The notes: generated by a model from the sequence alone, not told the origin. 64,000 bases of DNA from Actinomycetota bacterium (GCA_016871355.1 VFZC01000009.1:1-64000); one strand, 5' to 3'; positions 46,634-56,072 are shown, numbered from the stretch's first letter. Translations and numbers: made by a program.

Positions 46634-47619
46634 GACGCGATGTCCCACGCCTGGCGCGGAGGAGTGCGCACGACGCCCTCCCACGAATAGAGAGCGTCGA
46701 GAACGTCACCGGTCGACATCTCGGGTTCCCACGCCAGGTGTTCGCGACAGGCCGACGACGAGGCGAGACGCCCGTGGTGCAAGACCTCCATGACGTGCTC
46801 GGGAACGGGCGCGCCGAAGAGATGAGTGATGCGGCGGGTGATCACCCACTCGGGTCCGATCAAGGGAACGGGCACGCGGCGGCCACGCACGATCGCCGAG
46901 AAACCGCTCACGGGATCGGCGCCCACGATGTTGATGGGTGTTCCGGGGCGACGCTGCGCGGCCAGAACGAAGGCGCGGGCCGCGTCCATCTCGTGCAGAA
47001 GATTGAAACTCGGACCCCGCAGCGCATTGAACGGGACCATCGGGAGGCGGAGAAGTCGTCCGAGCGGGCTCGGAACGTGCGGGCCGACCACGGGAGCGAG
47101 ACGAAGTGACGTGATACCGACGCGAGTTCCGTTGAACGCGCGGTCGGCGGCGTGCTCGAGGTACATGAGCATGCGGCCGTACTGACTGGTGGGACGCATC
47201 TTGGTGGCTTCGTCCGGCGTCTTCGGGCGATCGCCGCCACGTCCGTACACCTCGACACCCGATCGGATGACGATGTGCTCGAGTGCGGATGCGCGCTTGG
47301 CCACCGTGAACAACGACTCGGCCGACTGCTGGGTGAGGAGTTCGGCCTGCTTCGGGTTGGCCCGCGCATCGGGTTCCCACACGCCGAGGTGGACGATGAC
47401 GTGCGGATTGAATTCCTTGACCACGGCCGCATGGCTCACCACGTCGGTGGGATGAATCATGTGGAAGCGCGAGCGATCGAGTCGGCGGCGCGGTGGGTCG
47501 ATGTCGAAGCCGGCGATGTCGGCGACCCAACTCTCGTTTTCGAGTTCACTGGCGACGAGGGACCCCAATTGGCTTCCCATGCCGGTCACCAGAACGCGCT
47601 TGCCACTCGTGGTGGTCAT
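46630..47619 (-). CDS. NAD-dependent epimerase/dehydratase (SDR) family protein
   Basis: 329 residues. Extended SDR fold: KRVLVTGMGSQLGSLVASEL is the dinucleotide loop (GxxGxxG variant), and SGVEVYGRGGDRP and TSQYGRMLMYLEHAAD carry the Y-x-x-x-K-like region, where the Lys place is occupied by Met (YGRMLM), so catalytic competence is doubtful. It heads the operon with the hydrolase and oxidoreductase. Confidence 0.85.
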   Translation of the reverse strand: MTTTSGKRVLVTGMGSQLGSLVASELENESWVADIAGFDIDPPRRRLDRSRFHMIHPTDVVSHAAVVKEFNPHVIVHLGVWEPDARANPKQAELLTQQSAESLFTVAKRASALEHIVIRSGVEVYGRGGDRPKTPDEATKMRPTSQYGRMLMYLEHAADRAFNGTRVGITSLRLAPVVGPHVPSPLGRLLRLPMVPFNALRGPSFNLLHEMDAARAFVLAAQRRPGTPINIVGADPVSGFSAIVRGRRVPVPLIGPEWVITRRITHLFGAPVPEHVMEVLHHGRLASSSACREHLAWEPEMSTGDVLDALYSWEGVVRTPPRQAWDIAS

Positions 47620-47625
47620 GAAGTG

Positions 47626-47631
47626 ACCCTA
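47626..47631 (-). promoter_or_regulatory. -10 box TAGGGT, leaderless start of the epimerase operon
   Basis: TAGGGT ends 6 nt before ATG 47619. Confidence 0.55.
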
Positions 47632-47703
47632 CCGGACGGGGTCGTCACGGGTGAGTTTCGCCCTGATATCGGACCGAGGTGCTGCGCTGAGCGTCGCGGT
47701 CGT

Positions 47704-48210
47704 TCAGCGCAGTTCGTGGGCCCGCAGGATCAGTGCCCGCGCCGACGAGTCGAGTTGGTGTCCGGCCAACTTCTCGGCGACCATGATCGCTTCGGTGGGG
47801 TCGTCGACCAGACCAGACCAGCGGATGAACGCGCCCATCGCACCCATGATGCGATCGCCGACCTCTTCGCCGTGCACGATCACCTTGGTCTTCTTGCCCA
47901 GATGGGTCTTGAGCTCGACGAACAGCGACTTGGCCCATTCGTCGACGGCATCGTTGGAGAACGGCCGATGGCTGTGCGACACGTTCATCTCGACGTAGTT
48001 ATGGAGATTGTGCGGTGCCGTGATGATGGACACCACGTGGCCGAAGCCGTTCTCGCGAATCCAGATGATTTCTTCCTGACGACGAACACGGCGATGGTTG
48101 TCGCCGTAACCGCCCGGGCGCTCGCACACCGCGAGTCGATCTTTCAGAATCCAGGTGAAGTTGCGCGGGGTGATTCCCAACGCCCATTTTCCACGCAACT
48201 TCGGAGGCAC
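47704..48210 (-). CDS. Tyrosine-phosphatase-fold protein with HGX5R in place of HCX5R
   Basis: 168 residues from GTG 48210. The central part has EEIIWIRENGFGHVVSIITA, then a strand-loop-helix reading KVIVHGEEVGDRIMGAMGAF. The loop fits the phosphatase P-loop H-C-X5-R but has Gly for the nucleophilic Cys, so it would bind but not turn over phosphate. Assignment to the dual-specificity phosphatase fold is by pattern only. It is placed after tilS in the same direction, with its own leaderless promoter. Confidence 0.6.
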   Translation of the reverse strand: MPPKLRGKWALGITPRNFTWILKDRLAVCERPGGYGDNHRRVRRQEEIIWIRENGFGHVVSIITAPHNLHNYVEMNVSHSHRPFSNDAVDEWAKSLFVELKTHLGKKTKVIVHGEEVGDRIMGAMGAFIRWSGLVDDPTEAIMVAEKLAGHQLDSSARALILRAHELR

Positions 48211-48218
48211 GGGGGTCG

Positions 48219-48224
48219 AATCTA
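48219..48224 (-). promoter_or_regulatory. -10 box TAGATT, leaderless start of the phosphatase-like gene
   Basis: TAGATT ends 8 nt before GTG 48210 and overlaps the tilS stop (TAG at 48222-48224). Confidence 0.5.
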
Positions 48225-49151
48225 GTCGTGTTCGTCGGACCGTGTGAGAGAAAGCACCTGATTCCGTCGGCTGACTCGATGCCCTCCCGGAATCTCGCAC
48301 GCCACCGCCTCACCACGCGCCACGGCCAGCACACGATCGATGGTTGCCGCATCGGGCGGATGGGTCGTGGTGAGCCAACGTCGTACGGCCCGCCGTGCCA
48401 GCGCGGGTGGAGAGGCGGCGAGTGCCCGCGCGTCGGTGGGGTCGATGTGCGCGGACAATGCGTCGAGAAGGTCGTTGTCGTCGGCGATCAACGTCGATTG
48501 CCGAGCGAGAATCGGAACCAGATCGCGACCCGACACCTCGTTCAAGTACGGAATCACCTCGTGCCGGACCCGATTGCGAAGCAACCTCGTGTCGCTGTTC
48601 GTCGGATCGGTGAATGGGGTCCATCTCATCGCGCGACACACCGCTTCGGTGTCGGCTCGTCGTAACGCGAGCAACGGATGGCCGACGTCGCCCGATGGTC
48701 CACCAGTCGGCCGAACGCCGATCAGCCCGGGTAACCCCGCGCCGCGGAGGAGATTGACCACGATGGTTTCGGCGAGGTCGTCAGCGGTGTGCCCGGTCAA
48801 CACATCGGTTGGCAAGTGGGCGTAGCGCATTTCGCGGGCCCGGGCCTCGAGATTGGGGCCGGGCTCGACGCGAATACTCACGGCGCGAAAGTCGGCGCCC
48901 ACATCTCGAGCGGCCGCGGCCACGCGACTCGCTTCGTCGGACGAACCCGGACGCAACCCGTGATCGACGTGAATCGCCAACACCGTCAAGTGGGCGGCGT
49001 TGGCCAAGGCGAGGAGAGCGAGCGAGTCGGCTCCGCCCGAGACGGCGCACGACACAGCGGAACCCGGTTCAGGGAACGAACACAGTTGAAGGCACCGACG
49101 GATGTCGGGGTGACTCTGCCACTCGGTATCGAGCGGAGAGCCGATGGTCAG
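48222..49151 (-). CDS. tilS: tRNA(Ile)-lysidine synthase
   Basis: About 309 residues. PP-loop SCAVSGGADSLALLALANAA near 33-52, IHVDHGLRPGSSDEA, GHTADDLAETIVVNLLRGAG and PFTDPTNSDTRLLRNRVRHE are diagnostic. It makes lysidine in the CAT-anticodon tRNA-Ile so that AUA is read correctly. No ATG, GTG or TTG gives a normal N-terminus: the best fit is CTG 49151, overlapping the stop of the upstream small gene. GTG just before VSCAVSGG would leave almost no N-terminus. Confidence 0.9.
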   Translation of the reverse strand: MTIGSPLDTEWQSHPDIRRCLQLCSFPEPGSAVSCAVSGGADSLALLALANAAHLTVLAIHVDHGLRPGSSDEASRVAAAARDVGADFRAVSIRVEPGPNLEARAREMRYAHLPTDVLTGHTADDLAETIVVNLLRGAGLPGLIGVRPTGGPSGDVGHPLLALRRADTEAVCRAMRWTPFTDPTNSDTRLLRNRVRHEVIPYLNEVSGRDLVPILARQSTLIADDNDLLDALSAHIDPTDARALAASPPALARRAVRRWLTTTHPPDAATIDRVLAVARGEAVACEIPGGHRVSRRNQVLSLTRSDEHD

Positions 49152-49303
49152 CCTTCGGAGTGACCGCGCTGCTGGCGCTTGCCCGGGAAGCGCGTGGCGC
49201 TGACCTGCTTGATGTAGCCGGCGCCCATGGCCGCGACCGTGGCGACGCCGACGACCGAGAGAACCACACCGATCCACCAATGCCAGACGTACGCAGCGAC
49301 CAT
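49148..49303 (-). CDS. Small single-TM protein upstream of tilS (51 aa)
   Basis: 51 residues: YVWHWWIGVVLSVVGVATVA is one membrane segment, followed by KQVSATRFPGKRQQRGHSEG, a basic tail. The start is ATG 49303, supported by a leaderless -10. Its stop overlaps the presumed tilS start. Function unknown. Confidence 0.6.
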   Translation of the reverse strand: MVAAYVWHWWIGVVLSVVGVATVAAMGAGYIKQVSATRFPGKRQQRGHSEG

Positions 49304-49309
49304 GGAATC

Positions 49310-49315
49310 AGCGTA
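49310..49315 (-). promoter_or_regulatory. -10 box TACGCT, leaderless start of the small TM gene and tilS
   Basis: TACGCT ends 6 nt before ATG 49303. Confidence 0.5.
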
Positions 49316-49380
49316 GCGAGACCTGGGGTGATCGGGCCACTCGCCCCTCTGGGCCGTGGATCGCACCGGGCGCCACGGGA

Positions 49381-49620
49381 TCAATCAGCGTCGAGATCGA
49401 CGTTCAGACAGTCGCGCAGCCGTTGTTCGAGATCGGCCGGAACTGGCTCGGTGGCCGCCCGTGAGCGGATCCGGGCCTTGAGTGAGAACTCGAACTCCAC
49501 GCGACCCTGACAGTCGGGGCAGTCGCCCAGATGTCGATCGATGTCGCGACGGAACTCGTCGTCGAGCATCTGATCGAGGTACGCGTACAACTGGGTGATG
49601 GTGTCGCGACAATCAGCCAT
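49381..49620 (-). CDS. Zinc anti-sigma factor of RsrA/RshA type
   Basis: 79 residues. DCRDTITQLYAYLDQMLDDE leads into the zinc site DRHLGDCPDC (H-x3-C-x2-C), as in redox-sensitive anti-sigma factors. Oxidation forms a disulfide and frees the sigma factor (established for RsrA; inferred here). It lies 26 bp after the sigma gene and is probably its direct partner. Confidence 0.88.
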   Translation of the reverse strand: MADCRDTITQLYAYLDQMLDDEFRRDIDRHLGDCPDCQGRVEFEFSLKARIRSRAATEPVPADLEQRLRDCLNVDLDAD

Positions 49621-49646
49621 GGCTCACTCCTACGAACATGTTGACA

Positions 49647-50270
<624 letters not shown>

Positions 50271-50738
50271 GAACGAACTTCTCGAAGCTGGTGGCCAGCT
50301 GTTCCCACTCGTTCGGTTCGAAGCAATTCATGATGAAGTGCATCGCGCTCTGACGTCGGGCCAACGCTTCGGCATGACGTGTGCGGCCGGCGTCGGTGGC
50401 ACACACGATGACGACACGCTTGTCGTCGTGACTCTGAGCACGACGGGCGAGGCCGATGCGCTCGAGTCGCTGCACGGCACGGGTGGCGGTGGACGGGTCG
50501 ACGCGCAGTGCTTCGGCGAGGTCTCCCATGCGCCAACCGTCCTGCTGGACGAGGACGTCGAGTGTGTCCATCTGTCCGCTCTCGAGTGCGTTGTCGCCCA
50601 CGCCGAAGAAGTAGTCGGCGAGGCTGCTCATCGATGCGCCGCGTCGAATTTCTCGCCATGCGTGTCCGACACGCAGAGCGAGATCACGATGCGACTGATC
50701 GTCGAGATCGAATGGCCGGGGGGTTGCCATGGACTTTG

Positions 50739-50745
50739 TAGGGTA
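50739..50745. promoter_or_regulatory. Bidirectional -10 element for MarR (-) and hydrolase (+)
   Basis: GTAGGGTAC holds plus TAGGGT (50739-50744, 7 nt before GTG 50752) and minus TACCCT (50745-50740, 9 nt before ATG 50730). The two boxes share five base pairs. Confidence 0.5.
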
Positions 50746-50751
50746 CTCCCG

Positions 50752-51423
50752 GTGGAACCGCCCCTTCACGCCCTGGGTGTGATTGCGTCGCAATCGGTGA
50801 TGATCACGCCGTCGTTGCGCCACGTCGAGTTGTTCACCATGCGCGGACTCGTGACGGTTCTGTGGCATCACGTTCCTGCTGGTCGCGAGGCACGACCGGC
50901 GGCGATCGTGGCGTGTGGCGGTGCGATGGGTGGTCTGCTCGGGCCCGCTGACGGTCTGTATCAAGGGCTGGGCGATGTGTGGGCCGAGCGTGGCGTGCCG
51001 GTGTTGCGCGTGTCGTACCGGCGCCCGAACGACATGGATGCGTGCTGTCTCGACGTGGCGGCTGCGGTTCAACTCGCCGCTGATTCGGGTGCGCAACGTG
51101 TTGTCGTGATGGGCCACTCGTTCGGTGGTGCGGTGGCGGTTCGTGTGGCGGTGGTGATGGACGAAGTGGTTGGTGCCGTCACGTTCGCGACGCAGTCGGC
51201 TGGATGTGAAGTGGCACCCGGATTACGCGGCCGACCACTTCTGTTGTTCCACGGTGACAACGACGAGATCCTGCCGCTCGACTCCAGTCGAATCGTGGCC
51301 GCCATGGCGGGCCATGGGGACGTCGAAGTGTGCGCAGGTGATGGACATCTGTTGGCCAAGAGCGGCCCGAAGATGTGGGATCGACTCGAAGGGTGGTTAC
51401 CCGAGGTGCTCGGATTGAACTAG
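50752..51423 (+). CDS. Alpha/beta hydrolase (small)
   Basis: 223 residues from GTG 50752. GHSFGGAVA holds the nucleophile Ser; PLLLFHGDNDEILPLDSS holds the Asp; CAGDGHLLAKSG the His. AAIVACGGAMGGLLGPADG is the oxyanion side. It resembles dienelactone-hydrolase-like small hydrolases. It diverges from MarR. Substrate unknown. Confidence 0.85.
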   Translation: MEPPLHALGVIASQSVMITPSLRHVELFTMRGLVTVLWHHVPAGREARPAAIVACGGAMGGLLGPADGLYQGLGDVWAERGVPVLRVSYRRPNDMDACCLDVAAAVQLAADSGAQRVVVMGHSFGGAVAVRVAVVMDEVVGAVTFATQSAGCEVAPGLRGRPLLLFHGDNDEILPLDSSRIVAAMAGHGDVEVCAGDGHLLAKSGPKMWDRLEGWLPEVLGLN

Positions 51424-51424
51424 A

Positions 51425-52756
51425 TCAGGCCGTGCACGTGGCGTTGTTGCACCGCGTGACTCGCAACTTCGATCCGGTGGATGCGGCGATGAGCGGACGG
51501 TCATCGGCACCGATCGTGATCGAGGTCGAACTCGACGCAGCGTTGTCGACCGGAGTGGTGACCGAGTCGGAACAACCGTGATCGTTGCAGTGGGTGACCC
51601 ACAGTGACGAGAAGTTCACGTCGACCAGAGAGATGATCGGGAAACCGTCCGAGCCGATGGCGACCGACAAGTGATTGCCCTCTTGACGATCGTTCTCGAT
51701 GGTTGTGGTGGTGGCCGAGGTGCAGGCGGCGTCGGCACACTTGCTCACTCGAAGACGGGCGTTCGAGAAGTCCCAGTGGCCGATCACGGCGAGACCATCG
51801 GATCCGATGGCGATGGAGGTCTCTTGGCCAACATCACCTTCGGCGTCGATGGTGGTGCTGGTGACTTTCGTGCACTCGGTGTTGGAGCAATGGGTCACTC
51901 GCAAGTCGTCGTTGGTTTCGTCACGGTGCGAAATGATGGCGAGTCCGTCTTCGCCGATGGCGATCGAGGTGTACCAGCCGACTTCGCCGTCGGAGTCGAC
52001 CGTGGTGCTGACGGCTTCGGTGCATTCGGTGTCGGAGCAGTGCGTGACCCGGAGAGTTCCGTTGCTGTTGTCGTGATGGCTGATGATGGCGAGTCCGTCT
52101 TCGCCGATGGCGATCGACGAGTCCCAACCAACGTCACCCTCGGTATCGACCGCCGTGGTGGTGGACTTGGTGCAGTCGGCGGTGCTGCAGTGGGTCACGC
52201 GAAGGTCGCCGGCCGTGCGGTCTTGGTGGCTGATGATCGGCATGCCGTCCGAGCCGATCGTCAGTGACGAGTAGAGACCCACTTCGTTCGTGCTATCGAC
52301 GACAGTGGTCGTCGATTCACTGCAGTCGTCGTTCGTGCACTTGGTGACGAGAAGGTCACCCTCGGTGCGGTCGTGATGGCTGATGACGGCGAGTCCGTCC
52401 TCGCCAATGTCGATCGACGGGTACCAACCCAAGGTACCGCCAGTGGTCGCGTCGACGCTCGTAGCGGCGGTGATCTCGGCCGGTGGTTGATTGGTCGAGT
52501 AGTACTCCTCGGCATTGACGCGCTGACCGTCGGGAAGAAGGCAGTAGGCGACTTGCTGGCCGTTCTCCTCGACGAGTTCGATGGTTCCGCCCTTGGTGGC
52601 GCAGTACTGCTCGGCCGGACTCACGACGGGGCCCGACGGTTCGGTGGAGGCTGTGGCTTCGGCGGATGAGGTGGGGGTGGAGTCGTCACTTCCGCCGCCG
52701 CAAGCGGCGATCAGGAGGGAGCTCGCGGCGGCGATGATGAGGGTGAACTTTCGCAT
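51425..52756 (-). CDS. Lipoprotein with DUF333 domain and seven propeller-like repeats
   Basis: 443 residues from ATG 52756 (GAGG, 8-nt spacer). Lipobox LIAAC at about 14-18, a Ser/Thr/Glu linker, a DUF333 domain at about 45-90 (SPAEQYCATKGGTIELVEEN, YCLLPDGQRVNAEEYY), then about seven repeats of 48-50 residues. Each has SIAIGEDGLAIISHHD, L-x-V-x-x-C and a second Cys 4-5 residues later. The blade-like pattern suggests a beta propeller with one disulfide per blade, anchored outside the cell. Function unknown. Confidence 0.75.
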   Translation of the reverse strand: MRKFTLIIAAASSLLIAACGGGSDDSTPTSSAEATASTEPSGPVVSPAEQYCATKGGTIELVEENGQQVAYCLLPDGQRVNAEEYYSTNQPPAEITAATSVDATTGGTLGWYPSIDIGEDGLAVISHHDRTEGDLLVTKCTNDDCSESTTTVVDSTNEVGLYSSLTIGSDGMPIISHQDRTAGDLRVTHCSTADCTKSTTTAVDTEGDVGWDSSIAIGEDGLAIISHHDNSNGTLRVTHCSDTECTEAVSTTVDSDGEVGWYTSIAIGEDGLAIISHRDETNDDLRVTHCSNTECTKVTSTTIDAEGDVGQETSIAIGSDGLAVIGHWDFSNARLRVSKCADAACTSATTTTIENDRQEGNHLSVAIGSDGFPIISLVDVNFSSLWVTHCNDHGCSDSVTTPVDNAASSSTSITIGADDRPLIAASTGSKLRVTRCNNATCTA

Positions 52757-52826
52757 GGGGGACCTCGCACGAATCGTGTCGGCCCAACAAAGTAGTCGGT
52801 CCACCCTCCGAATCGCTTTCACCGCG

Positions 52827-54884
52827 TCAGGTGATGGCGGCCAGGGCGTCGTCGATGATCGGGCGCAGGAGGCGACTTCCGGCCGGGGTGAGGTGGTGAT
52901 CGTCGCGGTAGACGATCGTCGTGTGATGAGTGGGTGAGCAATGGTGCTCGTCGCAGAGAATCGTGAACGGATCGACGATCGAGACGTTGGGGTGTTCGTC
53001 AGCGACGGCTTCTTCGGCCTGTCGGGCCGCTCGGCCGTAGCTTTCGGCCGCTGTTCGTTCGACGGAACAGTAGGTCGGACTGCGGCGGGTCAGGCAATCG
53101 CTCGGCCAGCGTTCGAGTTCGGGGACGTCGTGAACGATGACCAACGGAATGTCGTGATCGGCCAGGGTCGCAGCAAGAAGGGCGAGGCCGCTGCGCCAGA
53201 TCGCCGAGGCTTCGTCGTTGGTCGCCATGCGGTCGTCTGTCCGCAGGCCGGCCGAGCACATGGTGTCGGAGGCGAGTCTGTGACCGGGGAAGTAGTACCC
53301 ACTGCGCGCCGTGACCACCACCGCCTTCACCTGGTTGGCGTTGTTCACGATGTCGTTCAGCACGTCGCGTATCCACCAGGTGCAGTCGTCGTACGTTGCG
53401 TCGCACACGAGAACCCTTGCCTCCGGCACGACCGGGCATCGTGGCTGACTAGCGAGGACGAGGCCCCAGCCGTGGCGGGTGGCGGCGTCGACGAACACTG
53501 GAGCGATCGACGCGGCGTGCGAGTCACCCACCAGTACGAGTGATGAGTCGCCGTCGACGAGTCGACAGGTGGGGTCGAACGGCATCGGTAGCACGTGGTC
53601 GGTGCACGGAAGATCGGGAACGATACGGCTCAGTTCGAGTTGGCCGAGATGATTCGACCAGTCGATTTCGACTGGTGTGGTGGCGGGTGTCTGATCGATG
53701 TCGGTAGCTGCTGGCGTGGTTGTTTCGACGACAACAGAAGTGACTGGATCGCTCGGTTGTGCCCGTAGTTGGCGTGGCATCGTCGCCGTCGAGGCAATGA
53801 CCACCACGATGATCGTGGCAACACCGGCGGCGAGCACCAGCTTCTTATCGTGGGTCGAACGATGACGCGGTGTGCGGAACCGGCTCTCGATCAACCACCA
53901 CGATGCGATGGCGAGGGGGAGGGTGGCCACGGCAACGAACACATCGCGAGTGACCGATTCGGTTTGTGTGGCGATGCGAACCAACACGAGGGCCGGCCAG
54001 TGCAGGAGATACCACGAGTACGAGACGAGTCCGATGCCGCGGAGTGGTCGGATGGCCAGCACTTGATTGACGCGTGATTCCGGGCCAGCGCTGATCACGA
54101 GAGCGGCGCCGACGGTGGGAAGGAGTGCGGCCGCCCCGGGGAATCGTGTGGCAGAGTCGTACGACACCGCGGCGATCACGATGAGTGCGATTCCGAGCGA
54201 TGCGACCGCGGTACGGCCACGACGGATCACCATCGTCGACGCACCGATCGCGAGCATCACACCGATGAGCAGTTCCCAGACGCGGAACCACGGCAGGTAG
54301 AACGCTGCCGATGGTGACGACGAGACGCTCCACACCGACGCAAGGAATGAACCGAGCAGGACGAGTGGCGTGATTGTGACGGCCCAGCGTCGACCCCGAG
54401 CCATCAACAACGACAGAACGATCGGCCACACGAAGTAGAACTGCTCTTCGACTCCGAGTGACCAGGTGTGAAGCAGGGGTTGCATCTCGATGTCGGACGA
54501 GAAGTAATCGCCACTCGGGCCGTGGAAGTGGAAGTTGGCGATGGAGAGAACCGCGTTGCGGGCGCTGTTGAGCAGGTCGCGTTGTTCCCACGGCAGCAGA
54601 ACGAAAGCTCCGGCGACGGCGACCACGGCGAGCATCGTGACGAGGGCCGGGACGATGCGCCGAATGCGGCGCGACCAGAAGGCCAAGAGATCGATCGAGT
54701 TCGACTGGTGGTGCTCGTCGAGCATCAATCGTGTGATGAGGTACCCCGAGATGACGAAGAAGACGTCGACTCCGACGTAGCCACCGGACACTCCCCGAAT
54801 GCCGGCGTGGAAAGCCACGACCAGCAGAACGGCCAATGCACGTAGACCATCGATGTCGGACCGATAGGCCCGCGTTCTTTCCAC
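52827..54884 (-). CDS. Acyltransferase-3 / SGNH fusion (OafA type)
   Basis: 685 residues. The N-terminal acyltransferase_3 domain has about ten membrane segments (YRSDIDGLRALAVLLVVAFH, VFFVISGYLI, and HTWSLGVEEQFYFVWPIVL). The C-terminal SGNH hydrolase-like domain has GDSHAASI with the Ser and DDHHLTPAGSRLL with the His. Such fusions O-acetylate surface polysaccharide or peptidoglycan. GTG start at 54884. It borders the decayed island. Confidence 0.95.
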   Translation of the reverse strand: MERTRAYRSDIDGLRALAVLLVVAFHAGIRGVSGGYVGVDVFFVISGYLITRLMLDEHHQSNSIDLLAFWSRRIRRIVPALVTMLAVVAVAGAFVLLPWEQRDLLNSARNAVLSIANFHFHGPSGDYFSSDIEMQPLLHTWSLGVEEQFYFVWPIVLSLLMARGRRWAVTITPLVLLGSFLASVWSVSSSPSAAFYLPWFRVWELLIGVMLAIGASTMVIRRGRTAVASLGIALIVIAAVSYDSATRFPGAAALLPTVGAALVISAGPESRVNQVLAIRPLRGIGLVSYSWYLLHWPALVLVRIATQTESVTRDVFVAVATLPLAIASWWLIESRFRTPRHRSTHDKKLVLAAGVATIIVVVIASTATMPRQLRAQPSDPVTSVVVETTTPAATDIDQTPATTPVEIDWSNHLGQLELSRIVPDLPCTDHVLPMPFDPTCRLVDGDSSLVLVGDSHAASIAPVFVDAATRHGWGLVLASQPRCPVVPEARVLVCDATYDDCTWWIRDVLNDIVNNANQVKAVVVTARSGYYFPGHRLASDTMCSAGLRTDDRMATNDEASAIWRSGLALLAATLADHDIPLVIVHDVPELERWPSDCLTRRSPTYCSVERTAAESYGRAARQAEEAVADEHPNVSIVDPFTILCDEHHCSPTHHTTIVYRDDHHLTPAGSRLLRPIIDDALAAIT

Positions 54885-54891
54885 TTAACGA

Positions 54892-54897
54892 ATTCTA
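54892..54897 (-). promoter_or_regulatory. -10 box TAGAAT, leaderless start of the acyltransferase
   Basis: TAGAAT ends 7 nt before GTG 54884. Confidence 0.6.
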
Positions 54898-54910
54898 GGA
54901 GTGTGTCAAC

Positions 54911-54992
54911 TCACCTGGTGATGAGACAACCCCATCCGTTACCCCGGTCTTTTGGTGAAAGAAATTCACCGAGGGGGTGAAAAATTCTCACC
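54911..54992. promoter_or_regulatory. Three GGTGA/TCACC dyads upstream of the acyltransferase promoter
   Basis: TCACC-T-GGTGA (54911-54921), GGTGAA-5 nt-TTCACC (54954-54970) and GGTGA-7 nt-TCACC (54976-54992). The first lies where a -35 region would be. They may be operators; the regulator is unknown. Confidence 0.4.
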
Positions 54993-55007
54993 AGAACAAC
55001 AGTGCGC

Positions 55008-55049
55008 TGGAGCCCGAGAGGGGAATCGAACCCCTGATCTACGTATACG
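55008..55049 (-). repeat. tRNA-Thr 3'-half copy A (att remnant)
   Basis: Matches the 3' half of the tRNA-Thr at 57535-57610, from the TCCA end through the T arm toward the anticodon loop. The T stem differs but stays paired (AGGGG/CCCCT). Homology stops next to an integrase remnant. Confidence 0.7.
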
Positions 55050-55050
55050 A

Positions 55051-55372
55051 AGGACCTCTTCACTATGGAAACTTCCGGAATCGGGAGTTTGCTCCCGCCT
55101 GCAAGCGGCTCGGTCTCCGAAAGTTCAGCTTTCACGATCTTCGCAAGTTCAACGCAACCGTCATGGTCTCATCAGGAGTTGATATCAAGACAGCCCAAGT
55201 TCGCCTTAGTCACTCTGACCCTCGACTTACCCTTGCTGTCTACGCACTTCTCACTGATGAGGCAGAACGGAAGGCGGTGTCAGCGATTGATGCCGTGTCG
55301 CTGTTTGTTTCGGGCTCTAGCAGCCAGTTAGAGCCGTGCCGAGGTTTGTGGGAAGACCGAGTCGCAACCTGA
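55051..55372 (+). pseudogene. Tyrosine recombinase C-terminal fragment 1
   Basis: Encodes NFRNREFAPACKRLGL, FHDLRKFNATVMVSSGVDIK, VRLSHSDPRLTLAVYALL: the box II H-x-x-R, a second His (LSH where LGH is usual) and the nucleophilic Tyr region. The catalytic N-terminal two-thirds are absent; the frame is joined to antisense tRNA sequence on its left. It is therefore a dead remnant. Confidence 0.75.
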
Positions 55373-55836
55373 CCTCCGCGGCAACCGCCTTCACTGAGCC
55401 GCCCGGTTCCCCGAACTTAGGTTTTCGTTCGGTGTGCCAATTGAGGAGAGCGTCAAAGTCAATTGACGAGGCGTAAACGCGAGCCTCTGAAGCACCGCGA
55501 GCGGTGAGCGTAGTGAGCGAGTTGACACTTGGTTGTGCCTGACTGGGCCACGGAAGTATCACCAAGAATTGTGCAAAGACAAGCAGGGAGTCACGGAAGG
55601 CGACAATCTTCGGCCTCACGTTGGCTGACCACCATAGAAAAGCAGCCGGACTATCGAGTGATCCGTCGGGCGTTGGCTGGAGATGTTGGCGGGAGACTAT
55701 GCAACTGGCGTCTCCGCGAACGCAGCGCTCTGTTGTGCGGAAAAACGCACACGGAATGCCGCCAGAAACACAACAATTGTGCAAGACTTTCCCGGGGACA
55801 ACGGTTCCCACGCACTTTGGCCAAATCGGAGGAATT
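55373..55836. other. Island sequence with no recognised gene
   Basis: Short frames exist on both strands (for example 55317-55853 minus) but none has a recognisable motif or a good start. GC content is lower than in the flanks. Confidence 0.5.
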
Positions 55837-56061
55837 ATGCTCAGGAAACTCAAATCACTTGGCTACAGCGCCAATCTCTCGTACGCACTCGGATTTCTGT
55901 CCGTCATTGCGAGCATTGTCATTTGGTTCACGCAGGGTGGAACGGGTTCTGCCGAGGAGCAGGCCGCGGCAGAGCGATTCGGAATTTTCGTCGGCCTCTG
56001 GGCACCGACGTTCATGGCAATCGGCAACGGCATCGACAATTTGCCCGACGAGAAGAAGTAA
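55837..56061 (+). CDS. Small two-TM membrane protein (74 aa) in the island
   Basis: 74 residues from ATG 55837 with GGAGG 4 nt upstream. Hydrophobic segments are SYALGFLSVIASIVIWFT and GIFVGLWAPTFMAIGNGI, separated by an acidic EEQAAAERF loop. The pattern recalls small hypothetical membrane proteins carried by many actinobacteria. It is the best-preserved gene of the island. Confidence 0.65.
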   Translation: MLRKLKSLGYSANLSYALGFLSVIASIVIWFTQGGTGSAEEQAAAERFGIFVGLWAPTFMAIGNGIDNLPDEKK

Positions 56062-56072
56062 CAGCCCCTCAA

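Noticed and set aside
55317-55853. 178-residue frame in the island, minus strand
   Set aside because: No family motif, no ribosome binding site, and composition like non-coding sequence; left as unassigned.
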